Of a DNA stretch of 47,665 nucleotides, positions 29,011-36,074 are shown piece by piece (positions within the stretch are counted from its first letter, which is position 1; the number at the start of each line of letters is the position of its first letter). The position numbers and the translations under genes were made by a program. This DNA is from Halopseudomonas xiamenensis. Lineage in GTDB: Bacteria; Pseudomonadota; Gammaproteobacteria; Pseudomonadales; Pseudomonadaceae. The notes beneath the pieces were generated by a model, which saw nothing but the letters and a program-made list of their open reading frames with translations, did not search any database and was not told the DNA's origin. The stretch lies in assembly GCF_014219065.1 (NCBI RefSeq), contig NZ_JACLGO010000033.1:1-47665 (forward strand), given 5' to 3'.

Positions 29011-31401
29011 CTAGGGTCTGCCTTGGTCCGGCTGGCTGTAGTCGCATACGCCCTGCGGGAATATCGCGTTCAGCTCGTCCAGCTGCTCGGCGGTTGGCGT
29101 CCAGCTGCCATAGGTACCGTCATTGAGTGCTGCGCTGACCGGCTTAAGGCTGCATTTGAAGATGCTGCCTTCGATCGGGCCACCGGCAACCATCCTGGAG
29201 GTGGTGTGGGTCGGAAACTGATTGGTACAGACCCCTGCCGGGCTGTCATCCAGTATGCCGTTCCAGACTTCCTCACCGGAGGCGATCAGATCACCGTTGG
29301 TCTCGAAGCAGCTATCCACTGCAGCCTCGGGCTTGTTACCGGTAATGCCCTGCTCGGGATTGTCGCGGATATTCATCAGCCACTCATGCAGTACATCCAG
29401 GGCCATCCAGGTCTGATCGAAGTCCTCGCGGGGACGCGGTCGGTTGGGGTCGGTGAGGTTGGTCGGACGGGCGTCAGTGAACCAGATCACCTGGTTGTCC
29501 GAGTGCCCCATCTGGTTGCGAATTCGCTGGCGAGCGGAGAAGGACTGGTGGCTGTTGTGCATGTCCAGCACCTCTTCCAGATAGTGCCGCCAGTCGATGA
29601 CCGGCATGTCCAGTTGACCGTCGAACACCATGCCCGAGGTATAGGCGGCATTCATCGCCAGCAGGTCACCCTCGGTACGTGGTGCATGGCTGGTTGCGTC
29701 GGGGCTCAGACGCATGTTCCGGCTACTCCAGGGGTCGAACCGGGACGGGTCGGCCATGACATCCTCCTCGCTGCCGAGGAATGGAAAGCCCTCCTGCACC
29801 ATCTCGTTCGGATGCTTCCAGCCGCCGATCTTGCTGTTGAGCCTGAGGAACTCTTCAGGGGTGATGTTGCCATCGGTCAGCGCCTTGAGCCCATACTGCA
29901 CGCCGACGTTGTCGAACAGAGTGCGCGGGTTGCCGTTCTCATCGAGCCCGTAGATATTGCGCAGGTCGTCGTAATGGGTCCATTGCACCGTATCCATGAT
30001 GCCGGGTGGTTGCATTAACTCCTGGTTGGTGGCCTGACCGTAATGAGGGTTCATCACCAGGGGTGTCAGGCCACGCCAGGCGGGTATGCATTCGGTCATA
30101 CCCGGTGCGGTGCTGTAGCCCAGCATGGTCTTGGCGGCGGCAAAGGGGTCGGGATAGTCATCCGTGGCGTTCAGGCCGACCAGCAGGCTGCGATTGGCAG
30201 TGGTGCGCCACAGGGGGTTGTCCTTGTCGGTGGCATCCATGAAGTATTCCAGCAGTTCGCAATCACCGATATGGATGGTTTGGGTGACCATGTCGGGGTA
30301 GGAGTACTGCGGTACGCCAGCATCCAGCAGGCTGGGATGGTTCTGCGAATAGACATACTGCTGGATGCCTCCGCCGGAACCGCCTATCGCCACGGTGTAG
30401 TCCGGTGTGCCGAAGCGCTTGATGAAGTGCTCCTTGACCATCAGGGCGGTTTCGCCGCCGACCTGAAGGTTGTAGTGCGCGTTGGTGCGGGTGCCTGATG
30501 AATAGATCACCGCGTAGCCTTTGCCCAACACCTCAGGTGCCAGGGCGCGACCGCTCACCCGGCCCTGGGTATGGCCGATGGCGACGCCGCCTTCGAAATG
30601 GAACAGCAGACGGCCATTCCACTTGTCTGATGCGGCGGCATCCGCTGCGTCTCCCAGCGTGGCAAGGGTGGCGAAGCTGTAGATGAAGCGGTTGATGGTG
30701 CCACGCTCCTGGCGGACGATGAAGTCCACTACCCGACCATCGGTGAGCTTGGTGGTGGCCATATCGGCGGGCCGCGATCCGTCGGTGGGGAGGGGCTGAT
30801 AGCTGGGATTGACCGGATCATTGGTGCGATACAGGAAGACCACGTAAGGTTCTATCGAACAATCCATGCTCAGGCCGATCTGGGTACCCAGCTCATCCAG
30901 CACCGGGAAACCGGTATCGCCATCGGTATCGACCAGTGGCTGCTTGCCCAGTTCGGTTGTTGTGGTGCAGACGAAGGGGTACTGCTGCGGACCGGAAAAA
31001 ATGGGGCCCGTGATTGGATGGTTGACCAGCTCCAACTGGTCCAGGCGACCGTGTTTCTTGTGCTGCAGTTCCAGCTGGTTTTCGCCGAGTCCCAGCCCCT
31101 CGATCAGTATTTCTAGCTGATCGTTGCGTTCATTCATCCTGGTTGGAGTGACGCTCTGGTTGTTGACCCAGAACTCCAGTTCATCCATTTCCTGCTCGAG
31201 CAACTCGGGATCGCCCTTGATGGTCACCAATACATCACCACCGCTGACCTGATCGGAGGCGCTGGAGAGTACCGACAGGCTCAGTTCAGGCTTGGGCGTC
31301 TTGCTGCTGGAACTGCCGCCCGACCCGCTCAGGCACCCGGTCAACCCCAGGGCCAGCAGGCCGGCTGCGCAGGGTAGCCAATAGTGTTTTGCTGACTTCA
31401 T
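29011..31401 (-). CDS. Large secreted lipoprotein, DUF6351-like putative serine hydrolase
   Basis: The 796-residue protein has a lipobox L-T-G-C with Cys23, followed by a Gly/Ser linker. The next 100 residues look like a beta-rich domain ('LSVLSSASDQVSGGDVLVTI'). The large C-terminal region contains 'AIGGSGGGIQQYVYSQNHPS', a GxSxG-like nucleophile elbow with Ser342, plus 'LEGGVAIGHTQGR'-type segments that resemble the tannase/DUF6351 group of alpha/beta hydrolases. The family name is from memory and should be treated as probable. No substrate is known. The start at 31401 is supported by a GGAG site and the signal peptide; 31416 is an alternative. It is divergent from a second lipoprotein of similar layout, with 204 bp between them. 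Confidence 0.75.
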   Translation of the reverse strand: MKSAKHYWLPCAAGLLALGLTGCLSGSGGSSSSKTPKPELSLSVLSSASDQVSGGDVLVTIKGDPELLEQEMDELEFWVNNQSVTPTRMNERNDQLEILIEGLGLGENQLELQHKKHGRLDQLELVNHPITGPIFSGPQQYPFVCTTTTELGKQPLVDTDGDTGFPVLDELGTQIGLSMDCSIEPYVVFLYRTNDPVNPSYQPLPTDGSRPADMATTKLTDGRVVDFIVRQERGTINRFIYSFATLATLGDAADAAASDKWNGRLLFHFEGGVAIGHTQGRVSGRALAPEVLGKGYAVIYSSGTRTNAHYNLQVGGETALMVKEHFIKRFGTPDYTVAIGGSGGGIQQYVYSQNHPSLLDAGVPQYSYPDMVTQTIHIGDCELLEYFMDATDKDNPLWRTTANRSLLVGLNATDDYPDPFAAAKTMLGYSTAPGMTECIPAWRGLTPLVMNPHYGQATNQELMQPPGIMDTVQWTHYDDLRNIYGLDENGNPRTLFDNVGVQYGLKALTDGNITPEEFLRLNSKIGGWKHPNEMVQEGFPFLGSEEDVMADPSRFDPWSSRNMRLSPDATSHAPRTEGDLLAMNAAYTSGMVFDGQLDMPVIDWRHYLEEVLDMHNSHQSFSARQRIRNQMGHSDNQVIWFTDARPTNLTDPNRPRPREDFDQTWMALDVLHEWLMNIRDNPEQGITGNKPEAAVDSCFETNGDLIASGEEVWNGILDDSPAGVCTNQFPTHTTSRMVAGGPIEGSIFKCSLKPVSAALNDGTYGSWTPTAEQLDELNAIFPQGVCDYSQPDQGRP

Positions 31402-31465
31402 GATGAATGACTCCATTGTTCTTGTTATGGAGCAATCGATGCTATGCGTCAGCAACCGGGGGAAA

Positions 31466-31487
31466 CAGATACAGATTGCGGTATCTG
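31466..31487. promoter_or_regulatory. Operator-like inverted repeat between the two divergent lipoprotein genes
   Basis: CAGATAC (31466-31472) and GTATCTG (31481-31487) form a perfect 7-bp dyad with an 8-bp centre. Such a dyad in a shared divergent promoter region is typical of a dimeric regulator site. No strong -35/-10 pair was found nearby, so promoter positions are unclear. Confidence 0.45.
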
Positions 31488-31605
31488 ACTGACACAGGGG
31501 CCGGTGGCAATCTGTTTGACTGCTATCAGCGCAACTGTACCTGTTTTGGCTAACGCTACTTCGTCTAGGCTGACAGTCCAACAAGAATCATAAAAGGGAA
31601 GCATC

Positions 31606-33813
31606 ATGCGCAATCAACGTAACCTCCTGGCACTGGCTTGCAGTGTCCTCGTGCTGCAAGGCTGTCTCGGCTCCAGTTCGGGGTCCAGTTCCAGCAGGCC
31701 TGGCGAACCCCAGCCCGAGCTGGACCTGAGTGGTTTCGACCCGGCCACGGCCAGCTATTGCGACCATACGGTACTGGCCCACTGCATGTACCCCTTCCCC
31801 AACAACTTCTTCACCCGCGAGGACGACAGCACGCCCACCCGCCTGCGGGTCGATTTCGATGTACGAGGCATGCCGGTTGCCCGTCCGGTGGATATGCCCG
31901 CCGATCCGAGCCGTACCCGCTACGTGGATATCAAGACCACGGAACCGGCAGCTATCCAGCCGGAGCAGTGGAACCGCAACGATGGTTTCTCCCCCGGCTC
32001 CATGCTGCTGGCCCACCTGCCGGGTATCGATCTGCAGCAGACCGGGGCGGTGCGCTTGACCGATCTGGAGCCCTCGCTGGACCCGGATGCGCCGATCATG
32101 GTGATCAATGCCGCGAGCCTGGAGCAGCAACTGATCTGGGCCGAGCTGGATGCCAACAATACCGACCCGGACCAGCAGGCGCTGATCATCAGGCCGGCGC
32201 GCAACTTCGAGGAGGGCCAGCGCTATATCGCGGTGATCCGCAACGCCAAGGGGGCCGACGGTGAGCCGCTGGCGGTGAATGAGCTGTTCCGCGCCTACCG
32301 TGACGGTATCGATACCGGTGAGGCGGCATTCGAAGAGCGGCGCGAAGCCATGGAGGACATCTTCGCGATACTGACCAGTGCCGGTGTGGAGCGGGATGAG
32401 ATCACCCTGGCCTGGGATTTCACCATTGCCAGTCAGAAATCGATCACTGAGCGGCTGCTGGCGATTCGTGATGATGCCTTCGGGCGTCTGGGGAATGGCG
32501 CGCCGGCATTTACCATCACGGAAGTTGAGGACGATCTGAACGCCGAGTTCAGCCGGAATATCCTCGGCACCTTCGAAGTGCCGAACTACCTGAACCAGCC
32601 GGGCGGGGGAGTGGGGGCCTCGTTCAACTACGCCAGCGATGATCCCGATGCCCTGCCAGTGGTGCTCGATGGTGCGGAGTTCCTGCAGGCGCGCTTCCGT
32701 TGCCAGATACCGCGGACAGCCGTGGCTGACTTTGCCGATGGCAGCGGCACGGTACAGCCGGCGCGTGCCGCCATCTACGGGCATGGCCTGTTCGGCCAGA
32801 GTACCTATGCCATCTCGGGGGGCGAGTTCGGTGGCGGACAGGTACGCCGGATGCAGGCCGAGCACAACATCATGTTCTGCGCCACCGACTGGATAGGCAT
32901 GGCCCAGGACGATCTGGTGGCGGGGAATATCCACCAGATCCTGGCGGACCTGACCGGCCTGCCCAGGCAGCTGGACCGCAGCCAGCAGGGGCTGCTGAAC
33001 TTCATGTTCCTGGCCGAGTTGATGGAGCACCCCGATGGCTTCGCCAGCGATGCGCGTTTCCGCCATGGAGCGGGTGATGCCCTGGTCTACGATCCCGCAG
33101 AGGTGTTCTACGACGGCAACAGCCAGGGCGGTATCCTCGGCGGGGCCCTGGTGGCCACGGCGCCCAACATCCATCGCGGGGTGCTGGGTGTGCCCGGTAG
33201 CAACTACAGTCTGCTGCTGCGCCGCTACGGGCCTTTCAACCAGCGCTTTGGGCCGGTTCTGTATGAGGCCTATCCCGACGGGCTGGACCAGTCGCTGAAC
33301 TTCGCGCTGATGCAGATGCTCTGGGATCGGGCGGAGAATAATGGTTACCTGAGTCATCTGGCCGGCAACTTCCTGCCCGGAACGCCGACCGACAAGAAGG
33401 TGTTGCTGCATGTCGCCCTGGGGGATTACCAGGTGACCCAGTGGAGCGCGGAAATCATGGCCCGCACCATTGGCGCCGCAGTCCATGGACCCACCGCCCT
33501 GCTGGGCGAAAGCGTCGACAGCAATCCACTGTTCGGCATCGAGCGGATAGAACAGTACCCCTATGACGGCCATGGCCTGATGATCTGGGATTCGGGTGAT
33601 GTGTCCGGAGACAAGGGTAACCCCTTCCCGCCGACCAACAATACCGGTCCCGACCCCTCCTACGGAAACGACCCGCACGAATCCCCGCGCAATACGGTCG
33701 CTGCCAGACAACAGAAGTCGGACTTCATGCGCAGCAACGGGGCGGTCACCGATGTCTGTGGTGATACTCCCTGCTATAGCGATGACTACACCGGAGTGTC
33801 ACGCCTCGACTAG
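31606..33813 (+). CDS. Large secreted lipoprotein, putative alpha/beta-hydrolase (esterase/lipase-like)
   Basis: The 735-residue protein has a lipobox L-Q-G-C with Cys20 and a Ser-rich linker. The early motif 'MYPFPNNFFTREDDSTPTRL' recalls the 'PFPND' start of VolA/Pla-1-type bacterial lipases, but similarity is only suggestive. The hydrolase core has 'YDGNSQGGILGGALVA', a GxSxG elbow with Ser506. 'LLHVALGDYQV' and 'YDGHGLMIWD' could supply the acid and the histidine. It would act at the cell surface or in the periplasm. The start follows AGGGAAG. Paired divergently with the 29011-31401 lipoprotein, it may serve one catabolic or scavenging function. The substrate is unknown. Confidence 0.72.
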   Translation: MRNQRNLLALACSVLVLQGCLGSSSGSSSSRPGEPQPELDLSGFDPATASYCDHTVLAHCMYPFPNNFFTREDDSTPTRLRVDFDVRGMPVARPVDMPADPSRTRYVDIKTTEPAAIQPEQWNRNDGFSPGSMLLAHLPGIDLQQTGAVRLTDLEPSLDPDAPIMVINAASLEQQLIWAELDANNTDPDQQALIIRPARNFEEGQRYIAVIRNAKGADGEPLAVNELFRAYRDGIDTGEAAFEERREAMEDIFAILTSAGVERDEITLAWDFTIASQKSITERLLAIRDDAFGRLGNGAPAFTITEVEDDLNAEFSRNILGTFEVPNYLNQPGGGVGASFNYASDDPDALPVVLDGAEFLQARFRCQIPRTAVADFADGSGTVQPARAAIYGHGLFGQSTYAISGGEFGGGQVRRMQAEHNIMFCATDWIGMAQDDLVAGNIHQILADLTGLPRQLDRSQQGLLNFMFLAELMEHPDGFASDARFRHGAGDALVYDPAEVFYDGNSQGGILGGALVATAPNIHRGVLGVPGSNYSLLLRRYGPFNQRFGPVLYEAYPDGLDQSLNFALMQMLWDRAENNGYLSHLAGNFLPGTPTDKKVLLHVALGDYQVTQWSAEIMARTIGAAVHGPTALLGESVDSNPLFGIERIEQYPYDGHGLMIWDSGDVSGDKGNPFPPTNNTGPDPSYGNDPHESPRNTVAARQQKSDFMRSNGAVTDVCGDTPCYSDDYTGVSRLD

Positions 33814-33836
33814 AACCATGGTCAAGTGAAGGATGG

Positions 33837-33867
33837 AACCGGTACGCCATGGAGGCGCTACCGGTTT
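33837..33867. terminator. Hairpin between convergent lipoprotein and MocR genes
   Basis: AACCGGTACGCC (33837-33848) pairs with GGCG-C-TACCGGTT (33854-33866), leaving one bulged base. T-runs on either side are short, so termination strength is doubtful. The left arm is identical to that of the argJ terminator at 28954-28965. It ends at the MocR stop codon. Confidence 0.5.
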
Positions 33868-35288
33868 CATTGCAGATTGTCGGCAATGGCGCCCAGACGC
33901 TCGATCGCCTGTCGGATCTGTTGACTCATCGGATTGCCGGCATTGAGCCTGAAGTAGTTGCCGTAGCGTGGGCCGGCGGAGAATACCGGGCCGGGGAAGA
34001 TATGGATGCCTTCGGCCATGGCCTGCTTGAACAGCTGACGGGAGTCCATCCGGCCGGGCAGCTCGATCCAGAGTACGCAGCCTCCAGTGGGAGTGTTGAC
34101 CCGGGTACCGCTGGGGAAGCTGCTGCGCACCAGGGCCGCGGCAGCCTCGGACTGGTTGGCGAGGTGCTGGCGTAGCTGCTGGATGTGCTGGGTATAGAAA
34201 CCGCTTTCCATCAGCCGCGCCATCAGCAGCTGTGGCGCCGAGGCATTGGTGATGCTGCTGATCTGCTTGAGTTCCCGCAGGCGGTGATGGAAGCGCCCTG
34301 GCGCGACCCAGCCGAGGCGGATGCCGGGTATCAGCGATTTGGAAAAAGAGGTGCAGTAGAGGACCATACCGGCCTCGTCATAGGCCTTGGCAGGCATGGC
34401 GTTGCCGGCATACACCGTCTCGCCCCAGATATCGTTCTCGATCACCGGCACCGAATAGCGGGTCGCCAGTTCCACCAGTCTGCGCTTGCGTTCCTCGGGC
34501 ATGGTGAAGCCCAACGGATTCTGCGCATTGCAGGAGATCAGGCAGGCACTGACCTGGCCGTGCTTGAATGCCTGCTCGAGGGAATACAGGCAGATACCGT
34601 CGCGATAGTGGGTGGGGATCTCCAGTGCCCTGCGCTGCATCACTTCCAGGGCCACCAGGGTGCCGTAGTAGGTGGGCGTTTCGACTGCCACGGTATCGCC
34701 GGGTCGGGTCACGGTGCGCAGTGCCAGCTCCAGGGCCTCCATGCAACCGTTGGTGACGATCACATCATTCGGGGTGAGGGGGATCGGGTAGTTGAGGCTG
34801 CGTCGCACCAGTTGGTGAGTGAAGCGCTGGTGACCATGGGGGTGCATGTAGTCCCAGACTTCCAGTGGCTGCTTACGGGTAACATCGCGCAGGGTCAGCA
34901 GGATGCGCTCGATCGGCATGATCTGCGGGCTGGGCAGGGCGATGCCAAGACGCAGCAACTGCTGTTCCAGATGCGGTTCCATGTAGTTGAAGATATCTTC
35001 GCTCAGCGACACTTCCACCGGCAGCAGTGGGAAATGCGCGATATCGGCGTTGGCGGCAGGCATGCGGGCGCTGCTGGCAACGAATGCTCCGGAACGGGGA
35101 CGAACGTCGACCAGGCCGTCCATCTCCAGCTTGCGAAAGCATTGAATGACGGTATTGATGCTGACGTTGAACAGTCTGCTCAGCGTCCTGACCGAGGGCA
35201 AACGCTCACCTGCCCGGTAGTTGCCGCTCAGGATATGGTTGCGCAGGTGCTCGCTGATATTCTCATACAGGAAGAGATCACGGGCCAT
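33867..35288 (-). CDS. MocR/GntR-type PLP-dependent transcriptional regulator
   Basis: The 473-residue protein combines an N-terminal winged helix of the GntR type (about 8-75, 'RLPSVRTLSRLFNVSINTVIQCFRKLE', shown in part) with a fold-type-I aminotransferase domain. The PLP-binding lysine is Lys317 in 'SFSKSLIPGIRLGW'. 'NPLGFTMPEERK' and 'ENDIWGETVY' carry the pyridine-contact Asn and Asp. Such proteins sense amino acids or vitamin B6 compounds and usually regulate a divergent neighbour; here the upstream neighbour fimT is codirectional and the downstream one convergent, so the target is unclear. A good -10 (TATACT) lies about 50 bp upstream. Confidence 0.88.
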   Translation of the reverse strand: MARDLFLYENISEHLRNHILSGNYRAGERLPSVRTLSRLFNVSINTVIQCFRKLEMDGLVDVRPRSGAFVASSARMPAANADIAHFPLLPVEVSLSEDIFNYMEPHLEQQLLRLGIALPSPQIMPIERILLTLRDVTRKQPLEVWDYMHPHGHQRFTHQLVRRSLNYPIPLTPNDVIVTNGCMEALELALRTVTRPGDTVAVETPTYYGTLVALEVMQRRALEIPTHYRDGICLYSLEQAFKHGQVSACLISCNAQNPLGFTMPEERKRRLVELATRYSVPVIENDIWGETVYAGNAMPAKAYDEAGMVLYCTSFSKSLIPGIRLGWVAPGRFHHRLRELKQISSITNASAPQLLMARLMESGFYTQHIQQLRQHLANQSEAAAALVRSSFPSGTRVNTPTGGCVLWIELPGRMDSRQLFKQAMAEGIHIFPGPVFSAGPRYGNYFRLNAGNPMSQQIRQAIERLGAIADNLQ

Positions 35289-35338
35289 GAGCGTCGCCGT
35301 TTCACCTTGTTATTGTCGTAGTTGCGCTCAGCGACCTC

Positions 35339-35344
35339 AGTATA
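35339..35344 (-). promoter_or_regulatory. -10 element of the MocR regulator
   Basis: TATACT on the minus strand is a near-consensus -10, about 50 bp upstream of the MocR start. No clear -35 is found, as expected where an activator or autoregulator binds. Confidence 0.4.
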
Positions 35345-35383
35345 GGGGGTGAGTCTGGTCATTGCGAGCCCGCAGGGTGTCGA

Positions 35384-35899
35384 CTACCCAGGACAGCCGG
35401 ATGCGATATGCGCGCGTTCGGTGCGTGCACGGCCGACGCGGTTGATGATGACCTTGCGCCCCTGCACCCCTGGTTGCCGTGGGCACAGGGAGAAGGTGCC
35501 GGACTGGAAGCCACCGTTGAGCAGTTCCGATTCGCCCTGGGCGTTGTAGCGCAGGTAGTCGGCAATGTTGGTATTGGCATGGATATGGCTGACCAGAGCA
35601 GGTTGTTCCTGGCGCAGGATCTGCTCGCCGGCGTCATGGCGGCCGTTATGGTTGGTATCCAGGAAGATCACCCAGCCATCGTTCCAGTCCTGCTGGAGCG
35701 GTGTCATGGTCACATGGCGGTTGCGCCGTATGGCCTCGGTGCGGGTGAACTGGATACCGCGCACCAGACTGTTGACGCTGCTGTCCATGCGCTGGCTGTC
35801 GATCAGCCCGCCGAAAGCGGGCAGGCCGATGCTCAGCAGGATGGCCAGCACCGCCATCGCTACCATCATCTCGACCAGGGTAAAGCCGCGATTGAGCAT
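35384..35899 (-). CDS. fimT: FimT/GspH-like type IV pseudopilin
   Basis: The 171-residue minor pilin starts 'MLNRGFTLVEMMVAMAVLAI', a class III signal with prepilin-peptidase cleavage after Gly5 and Glu at mature position 5. A GspH/FimT beta domain follows ('RTEAIRRNRHVTM', 'WVIFLDTNHNGRHDAGEQIL'). Near the C-terminus lies G-R-A-R (about residues 156-159), matching the GRxR motif that lets FimT of competent bacteria bind DNA. The start is set by the prepilin signal; the frame is open 12 codons upstream. No other pilin gene is adjacent, so it is an orphan here. FimU is an alternative name. Confidence 0.85.
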   Translation of the reverse strand: MLNRGFTLVEMMVAMAVLAILLSIGLPAFGGLIDSQRMDSSVNSLVRGIQFTRTEAIRRNRHVTMTPLQQDWNDGWVIFLDTNHNGRHDAGEQILRQEQPALVSHIHANTNIADYLRYNAQGESELLNGGFQSGTFSLCPRQPGVQGRKVIINRVGRARTERAHIASGCPG

Positions 35900-35956
35900 G
35901 CTGCAGTCCTCGTGAAAGGGGGCTACAGCCAACATCCGCCCGTACGTGATGCGAGG

Positions 35957-35984
35957 ATTATAGCGGGAGCGTCAGCCGCTCCAA
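35957..35984 (-). promoter_or_regulatory. Sigma-70 promoter of fimT
   Basis: On the minus strand TTGGAG (35984-35979) and a perfect TATAAT (35962-35957) are 16 bp apart. Transcription would start near 35950, about 50 bases before the fimT ATG. Confidence 0.65.
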
Positions 35985-36018
35985 GTCGCAGCAGCCGGGT
36001 TTGCGAGAGCCGTCACGT

Positions 36019-36048
36019 TGTCCGTCTGGCAGCATGTCATCTATGCGT
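36019..36048 (+). promoter_or_regulatory. Weak candidate promoter for the GGDEF-EAL gene
   Basis: TTGTCC (36019-36024) and TATGCG (36043-36048) are 18 bp apart. Both hexamers are imperfect. This is the only reasonable pair in the short upstream gap. Confidence 0.3.
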
Positions 36049-36074
36049 AATGTCTATTTGGCATCATTGGTGTC

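Noticed and set aside
29023..30018. Long open frame (331 codons) on the plus strand opposite the 29011-31401 lipoprotein
   Set aside because: It lacks family motifs and a ribosome-binding site, and the opposite strand encodes a protein with a clear signal peptide and lipobox. It is a high-GC shadow frame.
31588..33711. 707-codon open frame on the minus strand opposite the second lipoprotein
   Set aside because: Its composition is that of an antisense shadow (His/Gln/Arg-rich with no recognisable domain), while the plus strand has a lipobox, a GxSxG motif and a ribosome-binding site.
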